Assembly: GCA_963556195.1 (NCBI GenBank)
Contig: OY744520.1
Coordinates: 155,617,607 to 155,681,606 of the forward strand
Direction of reading: 5' to 3'
DNA from: Sepiola atlantica
Taxonomy: Eukaryota; Mollusca; Cephalopoda; Sepiida; Sepiolidae
DNA length: 64,000 nucleotides
Below the pieces are notes generated by a model. The model did not search any database. It saw nothing but the letters and a program-made list of their open reading frames with translations, and was not told the DNA's origin. Shown here piece by piece: positions 1 through 15,305 of this stretch. A program made the position numbers and the translations under genes. The first letter of the stretch is position 1, and the number at the start of each line of letters is the position of its first letter.

Positions 1-3000
1 ACGTTTACAAATGTGCCATATAGGTATGAGAGAGTGATACAGTGAGCAAGAAAATACACGCCTATCATAACATTCTATAAAACTTTTACATTATAAAAGG
101 GTTTAAAATGTGCTATAGCAGTATGAGGCATTGATACGGAGTGCCGGAAAAGACACGGCAATCATCAGATGCTGTAAAATTCTTACATTGTAAGACGTTT
201 ACAAATTTGCAAGCGAGGTGTGACGCATTGATACAGAGAGTTTGAAAAGACACGCCAATTATAAGATGCATTAAAACTATCACATTTAAAACTTTCTACA
301 AATGTACCATAGATGTGTAAGGTATTGATAGGGAGAGCTGAAAAAGACACGCAACTCACCAGATAATCTAAAACTCTTACATAGTAAGATGTTTACAAAT
401 GTGCCATAGAATTATGAGGCATTTATACAGAGAGCTAGTACAGACAGGTCCATCATAAGATGCTCTAACACTCTTACATTGTAAGACGTTTTCAAATGTG
501 CCATAGACAAATAAGGCATTGATACAGAGAGGTAGAAAAGACACGCCGATCATAAGATGCTCTTAAACTATTACATTGTAAGACGTTTACAAATGTTCTA
601 TAGTGGTATGCGGCATTGATACACAGAGCTGGAAATGACTCGCCAATCATAAGATACTCATAAACTCTTATATTGTAAGACGTTTACAAATGTTTCTATA
701 TAGGTATGAGGCAGTAATACTGGGAGCAACATAAGACACGCCAATCATACGATGCTCTAAAGCTATTAAATTATAAGACGTCTAATTATGTGTCATAGAT
801 CCATGAGGCATGGATACAGAGAGATAGAAAAGACATGTCAATCACAAGATGCTCTAAAACACTTAAATTGTAAGTCGTTTACAAATGTGCAATACAGGTA
901 TGCGGCACCGATACATAGACCTACAAAAGACATGCCAATAAAAGATGCTCTAAAACTATTACATTGTAAGACGTGTACAAATGAGCCTAGGACGTATGAG
1001 GCATTGATACGGAGAGCTGGGAAAGACACGCCAAGCATGAGATGCTCTAAAACTATTAAATTGTACGACGTTTACAAATGTGCAATATAGGTATGAGAAA
1101 GTGATACGGTGAGCAAGAAAATACACGCAATTCATAACATGGTATAAAACTCTTACATTGTAAAAGGGTTTTAAATGTGCCATAGAAGTATGAGGTATTG
1201 ATACGGAGTGCCAAAAAAGAGACGGCAATCATCATATGCTTAAAAACTCTTACATTGTAAGACATTTACAAATGTGCAATAGAGGTGTGAGGTATTGATA
1301 CGGAGTACAAGAAAAGACACGCCAATTATAAGATGCTCTAAACCCATTAAATTGTAAGACGTTTACAAATGTGCCATAGAGATATGATACATTGATACAG
1401 GGAGTTCAAAAAGACACGCAATTCATAAGATACTTTAAAACTTTTACATTTTAAGACGTTTACAAATGTTGCAAAGATGTGTGAGGCATTGATAGGGAGA
1501 GCTAGAAAAGACACAACAATAATCAGATGATCTAAAACTCTTACATAGTAAGACGTTTACAAATGTGCCATAGATTTATTAGGCATTCATAAAGAGAGCT
1601 AGAACAGACAGGCCCATCATAAGATGCTCCAAAACTCTTATATTGTAAGACGTTTACAAACGTTCCATAGAGGTATGAGGCATTGATATAGAGAGCTAGA
1701 AATGACGCGCCAATTATAAGATGCTCTAAAACTATTACAATTGTAAGACGTTTAAAAATGTGTCATAGAGGTATGCAGCATTTATACAGAGAGCTAGAAT
1801 TGACACGCCAATCATAAGAAGCTCTAAAACTATTACATTGTTAGATGTTTACAAATGTACAATAGAAGTTTAGGGCTTTAATACGGACACCAATAAAAGA
1901 CACGCAAATAATAAGCTGCTCTAAAACTTTTAATTGGTAAGACGTTTACAAATGTGCCACAGAGGTATGAGGCAGTGACACGAAGAGCAAGAAAAACACG
2001 CCAAACAGAATATGCTCTTAAACTCTTAATTAGTAAGACATGTACAAATGTGCCATAAAGGAAGTAGGCACTGATACAGAGAGCAACAAAAGACACGCCA
2101 ATCATAATATGCTCTAAAACGATTAAATTTAACACGTAAAAAAATGTGCCATAAAGGTATGAAGATTTGATACAGAGAGCAAGAAAAGACACGCCAATCA
2201 TAAGATGCTCTTAAATTTATGAATTGTAAATCGTTTACAATGTGCCATCGAGGTATAAAGCAGTGATACATAGAGCTAGAAAAGACATGCCCATCAAAAG
2301 ATGCTCTTGAACCATTACATTGTAAGACGTTTACAAATGTGCAATTAAGGTATTAAGCATTGATTCAGAGAGCTAGTAAATACATGCAAATGATGGGATG
2401 CTCTTAAACTCTTACATTGTAAGACGTTTACAAATGTGCCATAGAGGTATGAGGATGTGATACTGGTAGCAAGAAGTCTCGCCAATCATCAGATCCTGTC
2501 AAACTATTACATTGTAAAACGGTTTAAAATGTGCCATAGAAGTATGAGGCATTGATACGGAGAGCAAGAAAAGGCACGGAAATCATCAGATGGTCTACAA
2601 CTCTTGGATTAAAAAACGTTTAGAAATGTGCAATAGAGGAGTGAGGCATTGATACGGAGCACAAAGAAAATACACGCCAATCAAAACATACTCCAAAACT
2701 ATTACATTGTACGACGTTTAAAAATGTGCAGTAGACATATGAGGCATTGATACAGAGAACTTGAAAAGACACGCCAATCATAAGATGCTTTATAACTCTA
2801 GCATTTGAAGACGTTTACAAATGAACAATAGATGAGTGTGGCATTGATACGGAGTACAAGAAAAGACATGCCAAACATAAGATGCTCTAAAACTATAACA
2901 TTGTAAGACGTTTACAAATGTGCACTAGAGGTATGAAGTATTGATACAGAGAGCAAGAAAAGACACGCCAATCGAACGATGATACCAGATTTATGAATTG

Positions 3001-6000
3001 TAAGTCCTTTACAAATTTGCATTATAGGTATGCGGCATGTATACATAGAGCTAGAAAAGACAGGCCCATCATAAGGGTTTATGAAACTCTTACACTGTAA
3101 AACGGTTTTAAATGTTCCATAGAAGTATGAGGCATTAATATGGAGAGCAAGTAAAGACACGGCAATACTCAGATGCTCTAAAGCTCTTACATTGTAAGAC
3201 GTTTACAAATAGGCAATAGATATGTGAGGCATTGATACGGAGTACAAGAAAAGACACGCCGATCATAGGAGGCTTTAAAACTATAACATTGTAAGACGTT
3301 TAAAAATGTACCATAGACATATGAGGCATTGATACATAGTGGTTTAAAAGCCACACAAATCATAAGATGCTTAAAACTCATACTGTTTAAGACGTTTACA
3401 AATGGACCATAGATGTGTAGGGCATTCATATAGAGAGCTAGAAAAGACACGCCAATCATCAGATGCTCTAAAACTATTGCATCGTAAGACGTTTACAAAT
3501 GTGCCATAGAATTATAAGGCATTCATACAGAGAGCTAGAAAAGACAGCCCATTTTGAGATGCTCTTAAACTCTTACATTGTAAGACGTTTACAAATGTGC
3601 AATACAGTAATGAGGCATTGATACGGACAGCAAGAAAAGACACGCAATCATAAGATACTCTAAATCTATTACATTGTAAAACGTTTTCAAATGTGCCATA
3701 GAGGAATTAGGCATTGATACATGGAGCTAGAAAAATCACGCCAATCATGAAATGCTCTAAAACTATTAAATTTACAGACGTTTTAAAATGTGCCATAGAG
3801 GTATGAGAAAGTCATACGGTGAGCAAGAAAAGTCACGCCAATCATAAGTTACTATACAACTCTTACATTGTAAAACGGTTTAAAATGTGCAATAGAAGTA
3901 TGAGGCATTGATATGGAGAGCAAGAAAAAACACGCCAATGATCGGATGATCAAACACTCTTACATAGTAAATCGTTTATAAATGTGCCCTAGAATTATTA
4001 GGCATTCATACATAAAGCGAGAAAAGACATGCCCATCATAAGAGGCTTTTGAACTATTACATTGTAAGATGTTTACAAATGTGCAATAGATGTATTAGGC
4101 ATTGATTCAGAGAGCAAGTAAATACATGCAAATGATAATATGCTCTAAAACTATTACATGGTAAAACGGTTTAAGATGTGCCATACAAGTATGAGGCATT
4201 GATACTGAGTACAAGAAAAGACACGTCGATAATAAGAGACTTTACAACTATTACATTGTACGACGTTTAAAAATGTGCAACATACGTATGAGGCATGGAT
4301 ACAGAGACTTAGAAACTCATACATTTTAAGACGTTTTCAAATGTACCATAGATATGTATGGAATTCATATATAGAGCTAGAAAAGACACACCAATCATCA
4401 GATGCTCTAAAACTATTGCATAGTAAGACGTTTACAAATGTGCCATAGATTTATGATGCATGCATACAGAAAAATAGAAAAAACAGGCCCATCAACTCTT
4501 TAATTTTAAGACGTTTACAAATGTGCAATAGAGGTATGAGGCATTGATACAGAGAGCTTGAAAAGACACGCTAATCATAAGATGCTCGGAAACTCTTACA
4601 TGTTAAGACGTTTACAAATGTGCCATAGAGGTATGATGCATTGATACGGAGAGCAAGAAAAGACACGCCAATCATAAGATTTTATAAAACTTTTACATTA
4701 TATAAGGTTTACAAATGTGCCATAGAGGTATGAGGCATTGATACAGAGTACGAGAACATACATGCCAATAATGAGATGCTCTTAAACTATTACATAGTAA
4801 GACGTTTACAAATGTGCCATCAGGGGTATAGGACATTGATACGGACAGAGAAGAAACGACACGCAAATGATAACACTCTTACATTGTAAGATGTTGACCA
4901 ATGTGCCACAGAGGTAGTAGGCATTGTTCAATAGAGGTATGAGGAAGTGATACGGTGAGCAAGAAAGAACTCGCCAAAAATAAGATGCTCTAACACTCTT
5001 ACATTGTAAAACATGTATATACATGTGCCATAGGGGTAGTAGGCATTGATACAGAGAGTTACAAAAGACACGCACATCATAAGATGCTCTAAAATTTATA
5101 ATTTGTAAGTCGTTTACAAATGTGCCATAGAGTTATGGGGCATTGATACAGAGAGGTAAAAAAAAAGCCCATGATCAGATGCTCTAAAACTCTTACATTG
5201 TAAGACGTTTACAGATGTGCAATATAGGGGTGAGGAATTGATACGGAGGACAAGACAAACCACGCCAATCATGAGATGCTCTAAAACTATTACATTGTAA
5301 GGCGTTTACAAATGTGCCATAGAGGTATGCGGCATTGATACAGAGATGTAGAAAAGACATGCTAATCATAAAATGCTCTAAAACTCTTACATTGTAAGAC
5401 GTTTACAAATGTGGCATAGAGGTATAAGGTATTGATACGGAGAGCAAGAAAAGACACGCCAATCATAAAATGCTCTAACACACTTTCATTGTAAGACGTT
5501 TAAAATGTACCGTACAGGTATAAGGAATTGAAACAGAGAGCAAGAAAAGACACGCCAATCATGAGATTCTCTAAAACTCTACAATTGTAAGTCGTTTACA
5601 TATGTACCATAGAGATACGCAGCATTGATACAGAGAAGTAGAAACGACATGCCAATCATAAGATGCTTTTAAACTATTACATTGTAAGACGTTTAAAAAT
5701 GTGCAATATATCTATGATACATTGATACAGAGAAGAAGAAAAGACACGAAAATAATCAGAGGCTCTAAAACCTTTTAACTGTAAGTCGTTTACAAATTTG
5801 CCCTAGAGGTATGCGGCATTGATACATTGAGCTAGAAAAGACATCCATAAGATTCTCTAAACCTATTACATTGTAAGTCGTTGTAAAATGTGAAATAGAC
5901 GTATGAATAATTGATACGGAGAGCTAGAAAAGACACGCAAATTATCAGCTGCTATAAAACTATTACATTGTAAGACGTTTGGAAATGTGCCAAAGTTTTA

Positions 6001-9000
6001 TGAGGCATTAATAGAGAGAGCTCGAAAAGACTCGCCAATCATAATATGTTCTAAAACTCTTACTTTGTAAGACGTTTACAAATGTGCAATAGATGGAATG
6101 AGGCATTGATACAGAGAACTAGAAACGAGACGCCAATCATAAGATGTTCTAAAACTCTTACATTGTAAGACGTTTACAAATGTTCCTTACAGAAATGAGA
6201 AATTAATTCGAAAGAGCAAGAAAAGACACGCCAATCATAAGATTCTATAAAACTCTTACATTGTAAGACGTTTACAAATGTGCCACAAGGGTATACGGCA
6301 TTAATACGGAGAGCAAGAAAAGATACCCCAATCATAAGATGCTCTAACACTCTTTCATTGGAAGACGTTTAAAATGTGCAGTAGATGTATGAGGAATTGA
6401 AACAGAGAGCAAGAAAAGACACGTCAATCATGAGATTCTCTAAAACTTTCAAATTGTAAGTCGTTTACAAATGTGCCAAAGAGATATGCGGCATTGATAC
6501 AGCTCAGGCAGCAAGTACACGCCAATCATAAGATGCTTTAAAACTATTACATTGTAAGACGTTTAAAAATGTCCAATATATCTATCATATATTGATACAG
6601 AGAGGAAGATAAGACACTCAAATCATCAGAGGCTCGAACACTCTTAAATTGTAAGTCGTTTACAAATGTGCCCTATATGTATGCGGCATTGATACATTGA
6701 GCTAGAAAAGACATACCAATCATAAGATGATCTAAAACTATTTCATTGTTAGTCGTTTAAAAATGCGTCATAGACGTATGAATAATTGATACGGAGAGCA
6801 AGAAAAGACACGCCAATTATCAGATTCTATAAAACTCTTACATTGTAAGAGGTTTAAAAATGTGCCATAGTTTTATGAGGCATTGATAGAGTGAGCTAGA
6901 AAAGACTCGCCAACTATAAGATGCTCTAAAACTCTTACTTTGTAAGACGTTTACAAATGTGCCTTACAGAAATGAAGAATTAATGCAAAGAGCACTAAAA
7001 GACACGCCAATCATAAGATTCTATAACACTCTTACATTGTAAGTTTACAAATGTGCCATAAAAGTATGAGGCAGTGATACAGAGTACTAGAAAGTACCCG
7101 TAATTTTGTAGATGCTCTAAAACTATTACAATTGTAAGACGTTTACAAATGTTCCATAGAACTATGCGGCATTGATACAGAGAGCTGTAAAAGACACGCT
7201 AATCATAAGATTCTCTAAAACTATTATTTTGTAAGATGTTAACAAATGTACCATAGTACTATGCGGCATTGATACATAGAGCTAGAAAAAACATGCCAAT
7301 CATAAAATGCCCGCGAACTATTGCATTGTAAGACGTTCACAAATGGGCCATAGAGGTATGAGGTATTGATATAAAGAGCCAGAAAAATCAACGCCAATCA
7401 TGAGATGCTCTCAAACACTAACATTGTAAGACGTTTTACAATTTTCCATAGAAGTATAACGCATTGATACGGAGAGCAAGAAAAGACACGCAAATCATCA
7501 GCTGCTCCAAAACTCTTACATCGTAAGACGTTTACAAATGTGCAATAGAGGTGTAAAACATTGATACGGAGTACAAGAAAAGACACGCAACTCATGAGAT
7601 GTTCTAAAACTATTACATTGTAAGATGTTTAAAAATGTGCCATAGACGTATGAGGCATTGATACAGAGAGCTAGGCCAGACACGCCAATAATAAGATGCT
7701 TTAAAACTATTACATTGTAAGACATTTACAAATGTACTATAAAGGTATGAGGTATTGATACGGAGATCGTGTAAGAACACGCTAATCATCAGATGCTCTT
7801 ATACTCTTACATTGTAAGCCGTTTACAAATGTGCCATATAATTATGAGACCTTGACACAGAGAGCAAGAAAAGACACGCCCATTATAAAATGCTCAAACA
7901 CTCTTATATTGTAAGACGTTTACAAATGTATTATAGAGGTATGCGGCATTAGTACAGAGAGCTAGAAATGACACATCAATCATAAGATGCTCTAAAACTA
8001 TTACATAGTAAGACGTTAAAAAATGTGCGATAGAATTATGAGGCATTGATACGGAGAGCGAGAAAAGACACGCCAATCATAAGATTCTTTGAAACTCTTA
8101 CATTGTAAGAAGTTTACAAATGTGCCATATAGTATAGGCATTGATACAGAGAGAAAGAACAGACACGCAAATCATAAGATGCTTTAAAACTTTTACATTG
8201 TTAGATGTTTACAAATGTGCCATAGAGGTATGAGGCAGTAATACGGAGAGCAAGAAAAATCACGCCAATCATAAGATGCTCTAAAATTAGTACATTGTAA
8301 GACGTGTACAAATGTGGCATAGAGGTAGTAGGCAGTGATACAGAGAGAAACAAAAGTCACGTCAATCATGAGATGCCCTAAAACTATTACATTGTAAGAC
8401 GTTTACTCATTCTCCATAGAGGTATGAGGCATTGATACAAAGAGCTAGAAAAAACACGCCATTCATAAGATGCTCAACAATTAATAACAGTAAGTCGTAT
8501 AAAAATGTGCCATAGATCCATGAGGCATTGATACAGAGAGCTAGAAAAGACATTCCAATCATAAGATGCTCTAAAACTGTTACATTGTAGGCCTTTTACA
8601 AATGTGCCATAGAGGTATGCGGCATTGATATATAGAGCTAGAAAATACATGCCAATCATACGATGCTCCATACTATTACATTGTGAGACGTTTACAAATG
8701 TGCCATAGAATTTTGAGGCATTGATACAGAGAGCTAGAAAAGACTCTCAAATAATAAGATGCTCTAAAACTCTAACATTATAAATCGTATCAAATGTGCC
8801 ATATAGGGGTAAGGCATTGATATGGATGACCAGAAAAGACACGCCAATCATTAGATGCTCTCAGACTATTACATTATAAGACGTTTACAAATGCGCCATA
8901 GAGGTATGAGGCATTGATACGGAGAGCAATAAAAGACACACCAATCATGAGATTCTCTAAAACTATTACATCGTAAGACGTTTACCAATAAGCCATAGAG

Positions 9001-11655
9001 GTGTGAGGCATTAATACGGAGAGCAAGAAAAGACATGCCAATCATAAAAAGTTATAAAACCCTCACATTGTAAAGACGTTTACAAATGTGCTATATAGGT
9101 ATGAGGCATTAATACATAGAGCTTGCAAAGACACGCCAATAATAAGATGCTCTAAAATGTATAAATTGTAAGCCGTTTACAAATGTGATATAGACGTATT
9201 CGGCATTGATACATAGAGCTAGGAAAGACATGCCAATCATAAGATGCTCGAAAACCATTACATTGTAAAACGTATACAAATGTGTTATAGAGGTATTAGG
9301 CATTGATACAGAGAACTAAAAAAGGCACGCCAATCATGAGATGCTCTATTACTCTTACATTTTAAAGGGTTTACAAATGTGCAATAGAGGTATGAGGCAT
9401 TAATACGGAGAGCTGGAAAAGATACGCCAATCATCAGATGCTCTAAAACTATTACATTGTGAGACGTTTACAAATGCGCTATAGATGTATGAGGCATTGA
9501 TACGGAGAGCTAGAAAAGAGAGAGCAATAATCAACTGCTCTTAAACTATTACATCGTAAAACGTATACAAATGTTCCATAGACGTATGAGACATTGATAC
9601 GGAGAGCAAGAAAAAACATGCCAATCAGAAGATACTCTAAACCTATTATATTGTAAGACGTTTACAAATATGTCATAGAGGTATGAGGCATAAATACGAA
9701 GAGCAAGAAAATACACGCCAATCTTAAGATTCTAAAAAACTTTTACACTGTAAGACGTTTACAAATGTGCCATACAGGTATAAGGCATTGATACGAGGAG
9801 CTAGAAATGACGCATCAATCATTAGATGAGCTAAAACTATTACATTGTAAGACGTTTACAAATGTGCCATAGAGGTATGAGGCATTTATACGGAGTGCTA
9901 GAAAAGACACGCCAATCAGCAACTGCTCTTAAACTATTACAAATTCGCCACAGAGGTATGAGGCATTGATACGGAGAGCTAGAAAACACACACCAATCAT
10001 CAACTGCTTTTACACTATTACATGTTAAGACGTATACAAATATTCCATAGAGGTATGAGGCATTGATACGGAGAGCAAGAAAAGACATGCCAATCATAAG
10101 GTACTCTAAAACTCTTACAGTGTAAGACGTTTATAAATGTGTCATAGACGTATGAGGTATTAATACGGAGAGCAAGAAAAGACACGCCAATCATAACATT
10201 CTCTAAAACTATTACACTGTAAGACGTTTACAAAATGCGATAGAATTATGAGGCATTGATACGGAGAGCGTGTAAAACACGCCAATCACAAGATGCCTTA
10301 AAACTATTACATTGTAAGATGTTTACAAATGTGCCATATAGGTATGAGGCATTGATACAGAGAGCTAGAAATGACACTCTAATAATGAGATGCTCTTAAG
10401 CTCTTACATTGTAAGACGTTTACAAATGTGCCATATAAGAGTAAGGCATTGATACCGATTACAAGAAAAGACACGTCACTCATAAGATGCTCTGAGACTA
10501 TTATATTGTAATACGTTTACAAATGTGCCGTATAGGTATGAGGCATTGATACGGAGAGCAAGAAAAGACACGCCAATCATGAAATTCTGTAAAACTATTA
10601 CATTATAGGACGTTTACAAATGAGCCATAGAGGTGTTAAGCATTGATACGGAGAGAAAGAAAAGACACGGCAATCATAAGATGCTCTAAAACTATCACAT
10701 TGTAAGATGTTTACAAATGTGCTATATAGGTAGGAGGCATTGATACATAATTGATCATAACATGCTGTAAAATTTATAAATTGTAAGTCGTGTACAAATG
10801 TGCCATAGAGGTATGCGGCATTGATACATAGAGCTATAAAAGACATGCCAATCATAAGATGCTCTAAAACTATTACATTGTAAGTCGTTTACAAATATGC
10901 CATAGAGGTATTAGGCATTGACACATAGAACTAGAAAAGACACGCCAATCATAAGATGATCTAAAACTCTTACATTGTAAGACGTTTACAAATGTGCCAT
11001 AAAGTTATGAGGCATTGATACGGAGAGCTGGAAAAGACACGCCAATCATAAGATGATCTAAAACTATTATATTGATAAGACGTTTCCAAATGTGCCACAC
11101 ATGTATGAGGCATTGATACGGAGAGCTGGAAAAGACACGTCAATCATAAGATGATCTAAACCTATTACATTGTAAGACGTTTATCAATGCGCCATAGAAG
11201 TATGAGGCATTGATACGGAGAACTAGAATATACACACCAATCATGCACTGCTCTTAAACTATTACATTGTAAGACGTATACAAATGTTCCATAGAGGTAT
11301 GAGGCATTGATACGGAGAGCAAGAAAAGACATGCCAATCATAAGATACTCTAAAACTATTACATTGTAAGAAGTTTACAAATGTGTCATAGAGGTATGAG
11401 GAAGTTATACGGAGAGCTAGAAAAGACACGCCAATCATTAGATGACTTAAAACTATTACATTGTAAGACGTTTACAAATGTGTAAATAGAGGTATGAGAC
11501 ATTGATATAGAGAACTAGAAAAGACACGCCAATCATAAGATGATCTAAAACTATTACATTGTAAGACGTTTACAAATGTGCTATAGAGGTATGAGGCATT
11601 GATACGGAGAGCCGGAAAAGACACGCCAATCATGAGATGCTCTAAAAAATTGTCC
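1..11655. repeat. 97-bp tandem satellite array, about 120 monomers
   Basis: The array is made of diverged copies of a unit of about 97 bp. The most constant part is TGTAAGACGTTTACAAATGT, followed by a region around GGTATGAGGCATTGATACGG and another around GACACGCCAATCATAAGATG. Spacing between successive TGTAAGACG motifs is 97 bp, give or take one or two. The array runs off the left edge and ends at about 11,650, where it passes into unique sequence beginning AATTGTCCAATGG. Monomers in about 8,900-11,650 are visibly more alike than those in about 1-8,000. Because 97 is not a multiple of 3, the minus strand shows runs of 60-107 codons in all frames; these are by-products, not genes. I do not recognise the satellite family. 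It could mark constitutive heterochromatin, but nothing in the sequence shows a function. Confidence 0.95.
5400..7045. repeat. Higher-order repeat block inside the satellite (about 9 monomers, two copies)
   Basis: Distinctive monomer variants recur in the same order about 870 bp apart. AGGAATTGAAACAGAGAGC occurs at 5,523 and 6,392. CAATATATCTAT lies near 5,704 and 6,574. GTATGAATAATTGATACGG lies at 5,901 and 6,776. The spacing equals nine 97-bp monomers. A later marker, CCTTACAGAAATGA, recurs after only 777 bp (6,185 and 6,962), which fits loss of one monomer from the second copy. This is the classic pattern of unequal exchange making a higher-order satellite. Confidence 0.75.
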
Positions 11656-13894
11656 AATGGTCTACAACTGAACAAAATAATCAGTATTGAGTGTAAATGG
11701 TCAACATGAAAGCCAGACTAGGCAACTCCATGCGCAATTGTATAGGTTATACGACTGAAATAGGCTACGTAATAAAATATCACATAGCCAACCTCAAATT
11801 TGGATTCGTCTTAATTAGATTTCGACATTATAGAGACTCTTTCATTATTTCGATATTTTTGCATCTGCATAGAATTGATTGTTACTTATTGTATTGTTAT
11901 AAATATATATTCAATTTTAATTAGTTATTGAAATTTCCCATTGTAAATTGTGATAACTTTTTGTATAAAGATTAGTTAATTGCACTATTTTTATAATTAT
12001 ATCTATTAACAAGTGATAGTCGGCAGCTGCGGATGCTAGTGTCATAATTGTAAACGTGACGAACACATCATATCGTTTGATACATGGATCAATTAATACT
12101 CTCCGTTTATGATGGTTGAAAAATCCATGTTTTCAGTCCTAGCCGGGTTTTTTTTGAATCATGAGATCAGCTGTTGTCTCTTATTTTGCACAACTTATAT
12201 TGTTGCTTACTTCCCCAACTGATTGGCCGTGTTTGAACATGTAAAGCATACGCTCCTAAATTAGACTACGTGCATTTTTATTCATGCGGTCATCATAGTA
12301 TACATAGGGTGATGAAAAGCACCATGCGTCACTGCCGACTGCCACAATATTAACAACTACTGAATTGATCATGTCACGTAATATACCCACCGAGAATTCA
12401 AAATGTACGTATGACAGAACAAACACGATATTATTTAAAACTTAGAAGTTACGGACTAACCGTCGGACACAACCACTTAGTAATGCTTAGGCGAATATAC
12501 AATCAGATGCCGCAGTTACAGTTACTACTTTTGCAAAGTAAATGATGTTTCAAACTTTAACGTGAGAGACCTACCTTCATGAAAAGAGCGACCGACCGAC
12601 CGACCGACTGCTTTATAGTTATGTGAGGACGCATCTAAAAACTCTATTTGATGCAAGAAAACGAAACTTCCTTGAGCAAAGTTTATTTCCTAGAATTGCT
12701 CGTCAGTAGAACACAGCACCACAAGGCTGCTTCCCGGATGTCTACAATGCTGTTTTCAAGTCCAATGTAAACAATTTTTTCTTTAGCCGTACTCATAAAG
12801 AATAGATTTCAAGCCAGCTACTATCATCGTTACTAACTCCCTCGATGTTTACAAGGACCACTTGACAAGCTCAATAACCCTTTATCCTCGAATGCACTTT
12901 GAACCTTAATAAGCGGTGAATCCTGAGTAAAAAAATACCTAAAAAAACACGTAAAAATATTGTAGTTCACTATTTACGAAATAAATCAAACCGATTTGTA
13001 ACTTTTTGGGATAAGTTGATATAATAACTTAACAATGTAAGCTCAACTTTAAAAGTATTTTCGGCATGGCAGTATGTTTTCCTTTCATTTAAACTATTTT
13101 GCGAAGTTCAGTGGGGAAAACGCGTGATGATTTTGCGTGGATAAAGATGAATTGGTTTTAATAATTTTTATATATGGATACATGCACACTGATGAAATCA
13201 GCGCGTGCAAAGCCGGCAATACGGTAACATCTGCTGTTTACTCTTTTTACTCGTTCTCTCTATGAGGAGATCACTAATGTACGATAACAGTCGCAATGCT
13301 GCTCAACTAGAAAACTACGAATCAGGTAATTACAAAAAGACAGAAAAATAATAAATAGATCTGCTTCTATAAAATCCGCGTTTTTTATGTTTATATAACT
13401 AGCAAGAGCATATATATGTACTAGCTAGAATAATCGCCAGTTACCAGCGTCATAATAATAAAACATACACGGTACTTTAAGCGACGAATCCCTAACACGT
13501 CAAATCGAATCGAAAAGTAGTTGTATGTTAAGTAGACATTGCACAACTATGGGGTTAATTGTTATTGGCCATGTTGCTGAGTTATCTCTTAATACACTCT
13601 TGGCAATTTTCTAAGTCCAGAGGAGCAGTCCTATGAAGAATAAACAACACAATGCCAATATATTATTTTCATTCAGATTTTTATTTACTTTTGAATATAT
13701 TCTTATGAAACGTCACAATATGAGTCGAACTACTTCTTAAAAACAGAAATAATAATAAGATTTTCTCTTTAACTAATGGACAAATGATTATGAATTCTGG
13801 CACATACACGCTAGGCAACTCGATGAGTACATAGGTACATTATTATTGTGTATGTAAACGTTAACATTTAGGGGTGCATGCACATAAATGTAGG
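11656..13894. other. AT-rich stretch without recognisable genes
   Basis: No open frame here shows protein-family features; the longest (75 codons, 11,697-11,924) is not recognised. There is a small (GACC)n run near 12,595. I see no transposon ends or RNA genes. Confidence 0.6.
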
Positions 13895-13902
13895 TATATA
13901 TA

Positions 13903-13970
<68 letters not shown>

Positions 13971-13971
13971 A
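13895..13971. repeat. (TA)n microsatellite
   Basis: Nearly pure TA dinucleotide repeat with a few TG interruptions. Confidence 0.97.
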
Positions 13972-14458
13972 TAGGTGTCAATAGAAAGCCCTTACAATGC
14001 AAAGTAGTTTTTTTTTTACTTTTATCTCATATATTTCGGAGAAACACTCAATTTTCAAAGATATATATACATTTTTATTTAAATAAACACACTTATAGTT
14101 TTGTTTATCGAAGACACGTCTTGTTTGTCTGACGTATTTATCCGCTCTGTGATGGAATTCGCGGTAGTAGGTAGAATATATATATTTCAGATCTGCATTA
14201 AATCGGATCCATATTAATTAGACACCAAGTAAGCAAAATTACTTAGATTCTAATTTCTTATTGAAGCCACTTAACCTTAAAACTTAAAATATATACATTT
14301 TTTAGAATCACTATCATGTAATGGATTTTGATCAAAATAGAAATATGAATTCTAGACAATAGGTAAAATATCTTAATCTTAGATGAGAACATAGCAATTG
14401 TGCACAACTGATTTGTTAAGGGAATTAATTGTACAAGTTATTGGATAGTTTTTCTTCT

Positions 14459-14464
<6 letters not shown>

Positions 14465-14516
<52 letters not shown>
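14465..14516. repeat. (TA)n microsatellite
   Basis: Uninterrupted TA repeat of about 52 bp. Confidence 0.97.
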
Positions 14517-14518
<2 letters not shown>

Positions 14519-14760
14519 ACACATAAAAGCAGTGGTAGCATTCGAAAAAGCTTAAAGTAATCCGATTTTGTTCTGTGATGCGATTTAATCGTAAACGAAT
14601 TACCTGGAACAATACGAAAATAGAGTTCAGTCCGTTTCTTCTGCCGTCTATTTTAAAATTCCCTTCTTTTTACAGCTTTTTGTTCATTCACTTTTACACT
14701 TAGAGATGATTCGACGACTCGAAAACGTTTGTGGAACCTATGGAACATTTTTTTTTTGAT

Positions 14761-14847
14761 TTTAATTAAAAAATGCCATCAGTAAAATTGAGTAAATAAA
14801 AAAGGTTCAATTAAACAGACGAATTCTGCTTTTTTAACAATGTTTGC

Positions 14848-14926
<79 letters not shown>

Positions 14927-14981
14927 AACATTGTGTATAATTCAAGGTTTGTTCTAAAAAAATGTATATCATGTGTATGTG

Positions 14982-15033
<52 letters not shown>

Positions 15034-15247
15034 TTTATTATATATATATGCATTTATTATATATATATGCATTTATTATATATATATGCATTTATTCAAG
15101 CCTTTAATTATACACACATTTTTTTATTTAAATACAAAAAAGCCATCAGAAAAAGTAACAAAATAAAAAAGGTTTAATTAAACAGAGGGGTGCCTTTATT
15201 TTTAAACAATGTTTGAATAAATAAATATATATATATATATATATACA

Positions 15248-15305
<58 letters not shown>

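Noticed and set aside
1..11655. Satellite as a CRISPR array
   Set aside because: No constant repeat separated by unique spacers; the whole 97-bp unit is repeated, and the window is eukaryotic.
788..11675. Many minus-strand open frames of 60-107 codons with shared SFLALCINASYLYGTF-like wording, resembling a repeat protein
   Set aside because: They follow the 97-bp satellite. Because 97 is not divisible by 3, all three frames show the same words; there is no start context or splice structure.
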